Below, piece after piece: positions 34,915-45,315 of a DNA stretch of 64,000 bases. Source of the DNA: Agapetus fuscipes (taxonomy: Eukaryota > Arthropoda > Insecta > Trichoptera > Glossosomatidae); the NCBI GenBank assembly GCA_951799405.1, contig OX637338.1:5704001-5768000 (forward strand), given 5' to 3'. Position numbers and translations under genes: made by a program. The notes beneath the pieces are model-generated. The model was not told the DNA's origin, made no database searches, and worked only from the letters and a program-made list of their open reading frames with translations. Position 1 is the stretch's first letter, and every line of letters begins with the position of its first letter.

Positions 34915-35085
34915 CTCTTCATGGAACCAGCTGCCACTGGAAGTCCGAGGCTACCAATCTAGAGAAACCTTCAAAAAACTTCGCAAGACCCACAACTTCG
35001 CTGCGAAAACACAGCAAGCGCCCTTGCAGGGAAGATATTTCACGAAACGGCACTGTAACAAATCATCATACTCATCATCAATAAC
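34915..35085 (+). pseudogene. LINE-K reverse transcriptase C-terminus with (ATC)n tail
   Basis: An open stretch reads WNQLPLEVRGYQSRETFKK, then KTHNFAAKTQQAPLQGRYF, resembling the conserved WN.LP...ETFK C-terminus of LINE (CR1/jockey-type) reverse transcriptases. A CATCATACTCATCATCAAT tail follows. Related to 6436-6582. Only the last 50 or so codons remain. Confidence 0.65.
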
Positions 35086-35375
35086 AATTTTTCGTAGATA
35101 ACTATAGGACATTCCATAAAACAAAATACTTTTAAACTTCAACATCTTTAATACAAAGAATCTTGGTAAGACAAATGAACTTCATACCTCTAAAATTTGA
35201 AGTGAATTCATGGATGTCTTCGCCTATTCACTAATCAAGAGATTTGGGTACAGCACAACAAGGCACTGCCTTTCGAAGATGCTATGCACATTTTACTTTT
35301 TATTTATTTAGAGTGTCGATCCCCGTATCGTGGCAAATCTGTCAAAGATAGATCGTCCATACACAGCTCTCCAAG

Positions 35376-35544
35376 ACAAATCCGCCACACAACAATTCGT
35401 CCTCACGACTTTTCGGTCAACGACATTTCGGTCACAATATATGGCCCACATACAGTCCATATCCATTTTACAGCCCCAGTATGTGGGCCTATATTGTATG
35501 TGACTGAAAAGTCGTTTAGACGAACTGTCGTGTGACAGATTTAT
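35376..35544. mobile_element. Foldback element with 40-bp arms
   Basis: Arms ACAAATCCGCCACACAACAA and CGACTTTTCGGTCA are matched by TGACTGAAAAGTCG and the CTGTCGTGTGACAGATTTAT arm. Inside, TATGGCCCACATAC pairs with GTATGTGGGCCTATA. A third arm-like copy lies just outside at 35336-35362. The frames at 35284-35580 on both strands reflect the inverted symmetry. Confidence 0.75.
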
Positions 35545-36101
35545 CCACGGCCGGTCTGGTTGTGGAACAGTCAATCCCATTCACCTGTGAATAGAAAATT
35601 TAAAAAAGTTTGTGAGTCACTGCTTCGTTCGCTTTCCCCGTAAACAAGTGCATTCACGGTGGTTTACAAACTATCGAATTATTTGTCTTTGTGTATTGGA
35701 ATTCTGTGTCAAATATTTGTGCTCAAAGGGATCGTTAGCTTATCAATTATTTCAAACATATCGTTTATTTTAATTAGAAGCTTCCGTGCTTGAGTTCTGT
35801 AGCATCAAACACGGCAATCTAGGTTTTATTTATAATTAGATGAATGTGTAGAAACACAGGAAATCATTTTCTCATCATTTCCATATATTTATCTTATTTT
35901 CTAAAATAATCCTAGATTGCTGCGTTTGGTTCTATACGACTCATTGAATCTAACCAATTTCATACCATTTAGCTGCGGCATATCTATTTCTTACCGATTT
36001 TATGAGAATCGGGGAATTTTTCATTTTACGTAGGTATTTAAAAAATAAAAATTCTAACTAAGACGATAGCTTAATGTTGAAACATCCTGTTTTTCTTCCA
36101 G
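35545..36101. other. Unannotated AT-rich sequence
   Basis: No repeat or gene supported. Confidence 0.4.
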
Positions 36102-36188
36102 ATGGGCTTTGTTTCGAAGTTTGACACTGGTTTTTCTTGTTCCCAATTTTATTCATACTGTAATGTTTTAGGTTCGAAAAGTCTCTAA
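36102..36188 (+). CDS. Possible short terminal exon, 28 codons
   Basis: An acceptor-like CATCCTGTTTTTCTTCCAG ends at 36101 and is followed at once by ATG and 28 open codons (MGFVSKFDTGFSC, then SQFYSYCNVLGSKSL) before TAA. No donor lies inside, so it could be a last exon or a chance frame. I do not recognise the peptide. Confidence 0.12.
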   Translation: MGFVSKFDTGFSCSQFYSYCNVLGSKSL

Positions 36189-36689
36189 ATTAAAACATAC
36201 AGGTCTTCTTTCAGGATCTTTTTTGCACTTTATTAATTTTACAAGTTTACATTTATTTTTAACACTTTTGGTAACACAAATTTATTTTCACAGTTCAGTA
36301 TCGCTTACACTCTTCAAATCAAAGGCAACTATCTCACTGACTTAGTGCACTCAATTGTGCTCCTTATACTCTGTAGTGACAGAAGTTTCTAGGAGCTAAT
36401 TTTGCCAGTTAACTCGCGAACATTCTATCAACTTCAAGAGTACAAAAAGATCATTTAATTTTTAGATTTCTTATACCTTTAATTATTGCTACCTACGGTG
36501 TACACCTATATTAATCTACTTTTGACATAATACTATAATAACTATCACTACCTACGATGTACACCAGGTGTACATCAGGTGTACATCGTATTAATCTACT
36601 ATTTACATGACAATACCAAGATTTGATCTTGTTAAAAATGACAAAAAAAAACGGATTTTTTTTTAACTCCTCTACCAGAAATTTCACTA
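36189..36689. other. Unannotated; short GTACAC palindromes at 36494-36600
   Basis: AGGTGTACATC is repeated in tandem near 36565-36590 and partly inverted against CGATGTACACC, with flanking ATTAATCTACT repeats at 36513 and 36591. Otherwise nothing supported. Confidence 0.4.
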
Positions 36690-36925
36690 CCATACTATGA
36701 TTTAATCTGAGTTACATAGATATATTGACATTTCAGGTTCGTATTTAATGCATTCCCATAAGCAGACGTGTGTAAGTTCGCGCTCAGACATGCTGCATAC
36801 ATAAAATAAACCAAACCTCACATGAAACTACTGCCGCCTTACCCTGAAACCGAATAGGCATTGGCAAAAGTGAACCAAGTTGTTACAACATTGGGAGTCA
36901 GCCTACAACCTTTCAGTCAACGAGC
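36690..36925 (-). mobile_element. R3 element, diverged
   Basis: AATGCATTCCCATAAGCAGA, GTAAGTTCGCGCTCAGACAT and GCATTGGCAAAAGTGAACCA place it in R3 on the minus strand. The (GATTA)n tail has decayed. Confidence 0.8.
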
Positions 36926-37103
36926 AGGTGAAAATTGATCTTCAATAAAAGGGGAATTCAAAAATCACAACTCACAGAGCTCCCGGTTTCCTCTACTCCT
37001 AGCCTATTTGGACACAATTCACGAGTCCTGAGCTCACTATAATAAACCTATATTATGCGTAATCGTACTCGTTCATATTTGCTAATCACACTGTTCATAT
37101 CTT

Positions 37104-37173
37104 ATACTAACCTATTGAATTATACTAACCTATTGAATTATACTAACCTATTGAATTATACTAACCTATTGAA
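37104..37173. repeat. 18-base tandem repeat, four units
   Basis: ATACTAACCTATTGAATT is repeated four times, the last unit truncated. Each unit holds TACTAAC, the consensus splice branch-point sequence, and an acceptor-like GACTTTTTTTCAG lies 30-40 bases downstream. See findings. Confidence 0.9.
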
Positions 37174-37403
37174 AGGAGTAAAAATACATTTTTTGTGACT
37201 TTTTTTCAGCAAGCTAAATCTTGAGGCTCATACGTGTGATAGCATCATGTAAAAATTCAAAGAATAAAACCCTAACAATGGCAGACTACCTAAAATTTGC
37301 GATGGAAATAATGGCACTGTGGAGTCAAAAATATCAGCACAATGGGATGTGAGGGGCGTAGAGTTTAATACGCTGAGTTATATATAATTTAAGCCTTCTG
37401 TTC

Positions 37404-37543
37404 TTCAAGTATAAAAATTTACGTCCATACTCAAACATTCTATAAATGTATGAAAACTAAAACGCTTACTAGAGATGCTGTTTCAGTTTGCGTACATAAA
37501 TTTGGTACAACTTTAAACTGTTCAATTGTATTTTGTACTTGAC
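37404..37543. mobile_element. MITE-D copy
   Basis: TTCAAGTATAAAAATTTACG at the left, core AAACTAAAACGCTTACTAGA and GTTTGCGTACATAAATTTGG, right end TTTTGTACTTGA. Confidence 0.75.
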
Positions 37544-37597
37544 AATAACCGAGAGGGAAGTCGTTCTGGCTAAATGCCCGTCGGCTCTTAGATAGAA

Positions 37598-37736
37598 CTT
37601 CACCGTAACTAAACGTTTCAACACAAATATGAAAGTCACCAAAAAATGTATAGAAAATTAAACAGCGCTTCTATTGAGAGTTTTTGTTTCCATATATTTT
37701 TGTTCACTTGTTATAGTCAAGTTTGGAAGCACTTGA
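37598..37736. mobile_element. MITE-D copy
   Basis: Core ATTAAACAGCGCTTCTATTG and TTTGTTTCCATATATTTTTG with arms GTCACCAAAAAATG and TGTTCACTTGTTATAG. The left terminal arm is poorly kept. Two MITE-D copies lie within 340 bases here. Confidence 0.7.
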
Positions 37737-38199
37737 ATGTACTTGAACGAGTCTAGGTGAGGTGCTAATTAAGGGTCCTATCCTCGGTATGAAACAAATC
37801 ATCGAGTGCTACTTCATACGAAGAGTTTCTATTAATTAAGACTGACCAGTTGGCCGGTATTATCGCTTAATCAACTATGAAAATTTCAAACCCGTTCGAA
37901 AGGTATATTATGCTAAAATTTGAGCATCTAGAATTTTTTGCATGGAAAATTTCACTACCTACTACTTTTGTGAATAAAGCATCAAATTAATAATTAATTA
38001 TTAAAAAAAAGATATTGTGTTGTGTATTGTTGCGATTTACTTTGAGTCCATTGTAATAAAATTTCAATTTAATTTATTTCACTCAAATTATTTTTACAAT
38101 TATTTGCTTACATATGGTTCACACTTAAACTTCTGTACTGCCGTTTTCACGGCACGGGTACTAATGTGGTACTGATCTTTCTAAAGCACTGCAATCCGT
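37737..38199. other. Unannotated AT-rich sequence
   Basis: No gene or repeat recognised. Confidence 0.4.
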
Positions 38200-38211
38200 A
38201 TTTATAGAGTG

Positions 38212-38262
38212 ACTAGAGTCATAGTCATAATAAAGTCATAATAAAGTCCAGAGTCATAATAA
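38212..38262. repeat. Short AGTCATAATAA tandem
   Basis: AGTCATAATAA occurs three times with small spacers immediately upstream of a LINE-R remnant. Probably slippage; possibly tied to the LINE insertion point. Confidence 0.6.
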
Positions 38263-38454
38263 AAGAAGAGCTTGTATGAAGAAGGTTATGACTCTGGAGG
38301 AAATGAAAGAAGTATGTAAGGACAGAAAGAAATGGCGGTTGATCTGTAATGTTGGCGAATAGGGTTTATTAAATTGGAATTTGTTTTTATTTGTAAATGG
38401 ATATTTTGTATTTGGATATTATTATTTAATGATGTATAAAATGTAATTTGTCGT
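38263..38454 (+). pseudogene. LINE-R reverse transcriptase end
   Basis: Translates as MKKVMTLEEMKEVCKDRKKW followed by RLICNVGE and stop, matching the MKKVMNIEEMKVVCKDRKKW of the 60-kb copy. The sequence after the stop differs from the other LINE-R copies and leads directly into an R3 element, suggesting R3 is the 3' untranslated region of this LINE-R subfamily. Confidence 0.75.
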
Positions 38455-38727
38455 GTGTGTGTGTTCCTTGACTTATAGGTTGGTATGCGGCTGACCACCC
38501 ATGCTGTAAAAATGGTTCACTTTGCCAATGTCACCCCTGTCTCAGGGAAGGACGGCAAGAGTTGCAGGGTGTATGTCCATTTGAGATTTGATTTTTATGT
38601 TGTAGGTTCACATGAGGCATGTGCAAGCGCGAACTTGTACGTGTCTGGTTGTGAGAATGCATGTAATGTGAATCTTCAATGTAACATATCCTTGCAACTT
38701 AGATTAGATTAGATTAGATTAGACTAA
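38455..38727 (+). mobile_element. R3 element, best-preserved copy
   Basis: It contains GACTTATAGGTTGGTATGCG, CTGACCACCCATGCTGTAAA, CACTTTGCCAATGTCACCCC, GGCAAGAGTTGCAGGGTGTA and five GATTA units at the end. A 75-codon frame inside it (38485-38712) is not conserved in other copies, so R3 is taken as untranslated. Confidence 0.88.
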
Positions 38728-39944
38728 GGGCTAGTGTAGCATGTGCCAGCCTATGCTAGAATGATCTTGGGCAGTCGTTTCGAGTAAACACGAGTAGGCT
38801 GTTCCTCGTTGTTTGTAATATGGTACTCCAAGCGGAATGGCAATACTTACTAAGTATACATATTATGCATCCATATATTTTTGTCGTTTAAAAATTCGAC
38901 TTCACTTATTTGTTTTAATACAAATCAAATTTCAATTGACTTTGTATCTGTTACTTTAATTAATTAGAATCTTTAAGCAGTGACGTGTATCAGATTTTTT
39001 AAATCAATTTTCTTTGGTCCGGCTTAGCGTCACGTCCACGCAACAGTTACAGTATCTGATACTTGAATAACAGTTTCTTATTTACGTTTTATTTCACGCC
39101 TCTCATAACCAAATTTTTACGGATTATTTTTGGTTTCGAATCTAGTCATGCCAACGGTGAATCATTCAAATCAAAATTGATGTATGACTTGTATAGAATC
39201 AAATTGGGCAATGTAGGATTTTTTTAGAAAATTGCATAAAAATATGGAAAGGACGAAAAAAAATTTTTTTTTTCCATATATTTGTCTCAAATTGCGTATA
39301 AATCCTAGATCGCCGACTATGATTTGATAAAGCTCAAATATATGTACGTGCCTAAAATACTCAAGTATATTTAACACTGTGCACTTTGAAAAATTCGTTA
39401 ATGGTACTATGAGCTCATATATTATTTGGAATGAAATTGTCTTTATTCCTTTATATTGAGTTGAATAATGAATTCTTGATGGAGTCGGCACAAATAAACC
39501 AGGGAAAAAATTGTGACGTAAGCTGGCGTGCACTTATATATTTTCATTGTTTCCTAAGGACCTCATCACCTAGACCTATATCGTCATCCCACCGAGAAAA
39601 AAATGAAATCCAGAATTTTCTTTGGTTTAATTTTATTTCTAGGAAGCATTCCTGGAAGTCTAAAGGATATATAAAGATGTTCCATTCAAAATTATCTGAA
39701 AATCTTCAAAATAAACACGCAGATTCCCAGTCATACGGTGAATACATGGATACGAAGCGTCGCATTAAGCGTGCTTATCAAAGAATCTAAAAGGAGCCGG
39801 TCAATGTTTGATAACGTAACATCTACAGACGAAATGCGCGCCTGCAGAATGATAAAAACAAACTCCAGCCAGGTAATCTGGTATCGCAGCCGGGCGTGGG
39901 AACAAACTACGTGATCTCGTGTCTCTTTGCTACAAACTGAAGCC
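38728..39944. other. Unannotated sequence with two long frames
   Basis: A 120-codon minus frame (39171-39533) and a 119-codon plus frame (39431-39790) overlap. Both are lysine/phenylalanine/serine-rich in an AT-rich context and show no domain. I treat them as chance frames. Confidence 0.35.
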
Positions 39945-40080
39945 AGAACTCCGAGTACAAAACCTACTAAGCAAACTCAACCTTAGCTTTCACACAAAAA
40001 TGCACAGAAATCGAAACAACGCCTGCAGTGAGGATTTCAGTTTCTTTTAATTTTTGCTTCAACGTTAAGTTACTTGGAGC
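39945..40080. mobile_element. MITE-D copy, diverged
   Basis: CCGAGTACAAAACCTACTAA at the left, core CGAAACAACGCCTGCAGTGA and TTTCAGTTTCTTTTAATTTT, right end CGTTAAGTTACTTGG. Confidence 0.65.
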
Positions 40081-40427
40081 TAAACACACATTTCCAAGCA
40101 TTACCTCATTCTGTTTGGCTCAGCAGGGGGTTGACCGTTGGCAGGCAGGTACCTCATAGTCTGCCGGGAGCTTCTTAGGCAAGTGCCCCGGGAGATGGAG
40201 CGATAACCGATTCAGATTTTAATTTGGTTTTAAATTGGAGTTTCGTGATGAGCGATGGGATGGTGTGACGTGCTGTGATTTGTAAAAGGATTGAATAAAT
40301 ATTGTTAAGTACCTACGTTTCATCTGGATCTGCTTTCGTTTCAATCGTAGGATTGGTTTCAAATTTTTCGCTATTTCTTCCTATTTAAGACTCCTATATA
40401 TCCTGTAGGAACTCTCGACGTGGTCGC

Positions 40428-40562
40428 CTTTGGGCAGAATGAAACCTCAATCTCCAATGAATGCTCTTCTTCTCGCTCCTTTCTATGAAACAGAGGTGAC
40501 ATCGACAAAAGTGAACCATTTTTTTTCAGTATGGGTGGTCAATTTCAAACCAACCTATATCT
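40428..40562 (-). mobile_element. R3 fragment (tail-distal part)
   Basis: CTCCTTTCTATGAAACAGAG, GACAAAAGTGAACCATTTTT and CAGTATGGGTGGTCAATTTC. Only the half farther from the GATTA tail is present. Confidence 0.75.
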
Positions 40563-40633
40563 ACAGAATTCAAGGCGTGTTCGCTCAACAATACGTGAAG
40601 AATTGGGTTGAAACTGTTTCTATTTTTCATCCA

Positions 40634-40768
40634 GATTTATGTCGGTTTGTTAGTGTTAAAATTATACTCCCCCAGCTTATATTGTTGTAATAGTTTCACG
40701 TTAATTTGCATGTGTGAATCCAAACATAAATTACATGTATTAAAGGCGCGAGACTGTGAATCATCCGT
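40634..40768 (+). other. Weak splice-flanked frame
   Basis: A 124-codon frame (40608-40982) crosses CTATTTTTCATCCAG (acceptor-like, ending 40633) and ATCC/GTAAGC (donor-like, 40769). The translation (YVGLLVLKLYSPSLYCC) has no recognised domain and the frame ends in repeat sequence. Probably chance. Confidence 0.1.
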
Positions 40769-40814
40769 AAGCAAACAGACACCACACACGGGCCGTTTGT
40801 TCCTTTCACTACCT

Positions 40815-41240
40815 CTTAATTATAACTTTACGTTTACATTCAATCGAGAATATATGGAAACTGAAATACCGCCGCTGAACATCGTCTTACTTTCCATATA
40901 TATTTTTTTTAAACTTGGTGCACAGTTTATACATAAATGTAAGTGTTGCATCTACCCCATGAATATAACAGCTTTACATTAACATTCAATCAATAATAAT
41001 GGAAACTGAAATACCGCTGCTGGAGAGCGTTTTACTTTCCGTATATATTTTTTTAATAAACTTGGGGTATATACATATGTGGGTGTTGTATCTACCCCAT
41101 GGATATAACAGCTTTACATTTACATTCAATCAAAAATACATGGAAACTGAAATACCGCTGCTGGAGAGCGTATTACTTTCCATATATTTTTTTATTTATT
41201 TTGGGGTATAGTTTAAACATATGTGGGTGTTGTATTTTGC
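40815..41240. repeat. Tandem array of three MITE-D-derived units
   Basis: GGAAACTGAAATACCGC recurs at 40856, 41001 and 41142, periods of 145 and 141 bases. Each unit includes CTTTACATTTACATTCAATC and a CTTACTTTCCATATAT block that pairs with it. Units two and three are closer to each other than to unit one. The frames at 40999-41211 are artefacts. Confidence 0.88.
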
Positions 41241-42214
41241 CCAGCAGGTGGGGCTGACCTTCGTCATCCGACACGAAAGGCCAATCCAATCGCGAAATCA
41301 AATTATTTCCTGGCCCTTACAATGAAGCGCCAAGATGGCCGAGCCGGGCGTAGAAGGAAATATTGCATTTACACTTCAATGGGATCACGAAACGAGGATG
41401 ATTATTTTCGCGGGACGCGCAATTTCCTTTGAGCTTTTCATGTTTTGTGTCTCGGCACAATGGACACAGGATGAGACGCGGTAGATTTCCATATCAGAAC
41501 AACGAATTCAATATTTTTTTCTTCAATGCCACACAACAAATAAGTATTTTTGCTTTAATGCTTCCCTGTCTTGCGCTCCCCGAAATAACTCCTCCACATC
41601 TCTCATCCTGGTCCAGTCTGGAACATTTCGCAGCTACGATGTCTGCCTTCTACCAGCTTCCTTCTTCCGGCGTCCATTTTAACTGATTCAATTGCAGAAG
41701 TTGGTATCCATTGATAATGGTTTTTATTTGAAAAATTATATCTTAATAATTACCCAGTGAAATAAGATTAATCAAACGGTCAAAGCTAGAGGTCCAGACG
41801 GAGTTCGAGTTAGCGTTGTTTTATTTTAAACATACGCTGAAACTACCAATTCTTTCAACGCTTGACTTGAGCAAAGCGCCAGCATCTGTTTGCTTAAAGA
41901 AAAATCTGAATTCTACAGTTTTTCCGAAAGTGAATCGTAATACTCGTATATTGTTACGAACCATTGATTCGTTGTACATAAACCTAGGCACGCTGATTGG
42001 TGTGTGTGTGACGTCTCTTGTATAATGTAGAACAATGCTCTTGTACCATCCATTATAAAAGTATCTATCATGTTTTCGAACATGCAAGAATCTTCTCTGC
42101 GTCAATGTGCCGCGGATCCTTCTGACACATACACACAGCACGAGTACGGGGAGTGTTTCCGCGTCGCGTTTTTCAGGCTTAGCACCTTAGATATTTCAGT
42201 CGTGCAAGTCATCA
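41241..42214. other. Unannotated sequence
   Basis: Frames of 69-106 codons on both strands around 41821-42141 have no domain. Moderately GC-rich at 41240-41410. No repeat recognised. Confidence 0.35.
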
Positions 42215-42430
42215 GAGATAATGCAAATCCTGAATAACTGTCACTTCCTCCCGCCCCGTGCGGCACACGTAGGTAAAATGGCGGGAAGGCTGCGAACTTT
42301 TAATTACATCCAGAAATTTCTTTCCTCGCGGGCTAAGTGGTGCGGGGGCTGGGGGCAGGCGGGGCACAGCCCGGAGCCTTCGCGTGCTTTTTGCAAAACT
42401 TTCGGCCTCGGTTCGGGATTTTGTGTTTAA
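42215..42430. promoter_or_regulatory. GC-rich candidate regulatory element
   Basis: A perfect POU/octamer ATGCAAAT at 42221-42228 precedes a GC-rich stretch with GGCGGGAA (E2F-like, 42280-42287) and CGGGGGCTGGGGGCAGGCGG. A 69-codon frame crosses it without a domain. Regulatory role inferred. Confidence 0.25.
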
Positions 42431-42719
42431 ACCTTTCGACGGAGATTAAGTTAAGGCGCTTTCTTTTTCCATTAATATCAGCCAGTGTTTAACAGGCGTC
42501 GTACTTTCCGGGCCCATTTACTTAAGCCTTATAAAAATGACGTCTTGAAATAGATTACAAAAAAACATCTTCCAGCTCTTTTGTGTGCAAATTTTTGAAA
42601 TTTTATCTTCAAAACGTTTCGTTATCTACAATAATATAACTGACAAACATAATATATTAATTTAAACAAATTTAGTGGAATAAAAAGATTTGTTTTATAA
42701 AATAAATCATTAGGTAGAC

Positions 42720-43010
42720 ACTTATTATGCCCACTTGAAACCATGTCATAAGTTTATTATCTTAGTTGTAAATATTTGGGATTCACATTTTATATACGTC
42801 CACAAGCTAATTTGTATGAGTTGTACCACATTTATGTAATAACAAAAGAAAGCCCAAAAGAACGTTAACTCTATCGCTCACGCCAGCTTTCCCTGACACA
42901 TATTGTGTCTCATTGGCAAAAATGAAGAATTTTTCACAGTATTAATTTAGAAGGAGACTTTATTTACCCATTAATCAATGAACAATTGCTTCTCCCTCAA
43001 CCTTAATTTT
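42720..43010 (-). mobile_element. R3 element, strongly diverged
   Basis: TTATCTTAGTTGTAAATATT, AAAGAAAGCCCAAAAGAACG, GCTTTCCCTGACACATATTG and GCAAAAATGAAGAATTTTTC follow the R3 order on the minus strand. Confidence 0.65.
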
Positions 43011-43424
43011 TCAATTATTAAGAACACCATAAAAGTTTTGCATTAACCCGTAAGTAAGATAATCTCATAGCCAAAAAATAAAGGCTTTCACTCAAGATTG
43101 TAAAAGTGAAAATACCCAACGATACACTTAGCAGTTAGCACCATCTAAGTACAAGGGCAAAAAGTTTTGATGTTGTTTTTCTAATGCATAAATAAAGAGC
43201 GCTCCCTAGATCTCGTTCGCTCGTTAATAGTCTTCTTCTTCGTGCTTAAATGAAATTATCACTCGTTTATTTGCTCCTTAAGGGTCTGCATTTAAAAGGC
43301 GGAACAGCGCAGGGCAGCAGAAGAGATTAAAAGTAATAATCTACGTAATACCCGAGTAATAGCACGCGCGGTCCGCCCAGAGATAAGTTTCTAGTTAAAA
43401 TTCACAAAGCCGCATCGTTGCAGA
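43011..43424. other. Unique, partly GC-rich sequence
   Basis: 43190-43400 includes CTCGTTCGCTCGTTAATAGT and CACGCGCGGTCCGCC. No repeat or gene; possible regulatory DNA. Confidence 0.3.
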
Positions 43425-43900
43425 TTAAAGTATGCAACGCTTATACCGCGGGAATAAAACATTACGTTCAAACTCATATAAAAAAATGCATGTTAACTAA
43501 AATATCGCATCTATTGAGCGTTTTAGTTACCATACATTTTTGGTTTCGTTTAAACGTTAAAGTATGCAACTCTTATATCGCAGGCTCAACCACACTACTC
43601 CTAGAATAAAACATTGCGTTCAAACTCAAATTAAAAATTGTATGTTAACTAAAACATCGCCTTTGTTGAGCGTTTTAGTTATAATACATTATTGGTGAAG
43701 TTCGAACGTTAAAGTATGCAACGCTTATATCGCGGGCTCAACTACACTACTCCACCAAGTATTTTAACATTACGTTCCAACTCTACTTGAGCGTTTTAAT
43801 AAACAGTTTAGAAACCAAAAAAATCGCTTTTATTGAGCGTTTTAGCCAACGTATATTTTCAGTTGAGTTTAAACGTTGCGTTGTGATGTACGGTAGGGGA
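43425..43900. repeat. Tandem array of MITE-D-derived units
   Basis: TATGCAAC recurs at 43431, 43563 and 43715, within a shared TTAAAGTATGCAACGCTTAT block. Each unit carries the MITE-D core (TTGAGCGTTTTAGTTACCAT and AAACATCGCCTTTGTTGAGC). A fourth, partial core follows to 43900 (TTATTGAGCGTTTTAGCCAA). Periods are 132 and 152 bases. Confidence 0.88.
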
Positions 43901-45087
43901 ACTTTTAAATGTCGCCTTACGTAGGTACACTTGATTATTTCAATTACATTTTTTTTCACTAGAACTCTGTGTCGGTTTCCCGGAATCTCTGCCTACGCAA
44001 TGCTGAAAAATAATTTGAAAATGAAAATGCTTTCTAGCCAGGTCGATTCCAGAAAAAAATATTTTAATCAGTTTTGTTCCTTGTTTGTTTTTTCTTGTTC
44101 TTGTGAATGCGTAGGTATCTTTAACAAACCTTAAATTCACGTATTTTTCCATTATGTTTTACAATGGATAAATTAATATAAATATTGCATGTTACCGTAT
44201 GAAGTAAAAATTATACAGTAGGTACATACATTTTTTCAAATGAAAATTAATCAAATTTCAATGTAAAAGAATCGAATATAAGTCAAACCTTTATTGCAGG
44301 ACGTCCTTTATCCTCGATGTTTCAAAGTATTTAAATTGTTATCCTTTTTGAATCTAGCTTGTATATGGGGTGCATATTTTTTATGGCTAAATTATTATAT
44401 AAATACTTTGATTTTATTATTTATACTAAATTATTGCGCCCTCCGCGTGAGGTGACTGGAATAAAATGCATTTTTATTCTACCAAAATCGACGTTTCAAA
44501 TCTAAATTTCCATGCGAGTACGTTTTTGTAAGTTGGATTAAATACTATGTTAGATTGTACGGTCACAAAATATAGAACAAGAAAATCTTCTTTTATTTGT
44601 GTTATTTTAGAAGTTTGTTTTTTCTTTGGCTTTGAGTTATAATATTTACATTCTGTATAGTAAGTTTTTTTGTAGCTCTTGAAGTGTCGCCCTTTCTGGC
44701 AACCCTTTTGCCTCCCTCGCCGCAGATATCGCTGGGACAGATCTCCCATGACGGCCAGATAACCAAACTTTAAAGAGTGTTTGATCTCTTCCCACGGCTC
44801 CTGTTCACTTATAAACTCCCGCTGCCACATTCCTCAACTGCTGGGAGTACCAGCTGCATCGAGGCAAACGCTGTGCGGCAGTTTTAGTACCGATAAAGCT
44901 TCACATTTTATACTCTAAACCTAGTGGAATGGAAACACTGCGCTTACGGAAGAAATTAGTTGTAGAAGTACAGAAAGCGTGATGAATAGGACACCAGCTT
45001 ACTGAACTGTTGGCTTGGTTCTTATGCGAATATGTCAGGTATGATTATTTTTTTTGGTACTTTCTTTTAACCCAATTGTTTGCAAAG
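43901..45087. other. Unannotated sequence
   Basis: A 118-codon minus frame (44474-44830) has a lysine-rich composition and no domain. TTGCGCCCTCCGCGTGAGGT near 44434 matches TTGCACCCTCCGCGTGACTA near 55570; the homology is short. No gene supported. Confidence 0.35.
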
Positions 45088-45315
45088 CTAGACCGGTTCG
45101 TTTTATAGTGTTTAGCAGTAAAGACTCGTAATCGAAAGGTTGTGGATTCGATTTTCAGCGTAGCAAAAAAAAAATGAAAATAGTTGATAAATTCATCTGC
45201 CTTTAAAGGCTGGTTGCATTTTACAGTACCTACTGGATCTTGATTGATAAATTAGCGCTGCCGAGCGACGAGCATGCATGCGTAAGGCTCTTAAAGTGTG
45301 GTTGTATTTATTGAA
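45088..45315 (+). mobile_element. SINE-A, degraded
   Basis: Head GACCGGTTCGTTTTATAGTG with GACTCGTAATCGAAAGGTTG and a mutated B box GGATTCGATTTTC; distal GCGACGAGCATGC. One of the most diverged SINE-A copies. Confidence 0.7.

Noticed and set aside
39171..39790. Two overlapping frames of about 120 codons
   Set aside because: AT-rich codon content, no domain, opposite strands overlapping; length is plausible by chance in 64 kb.
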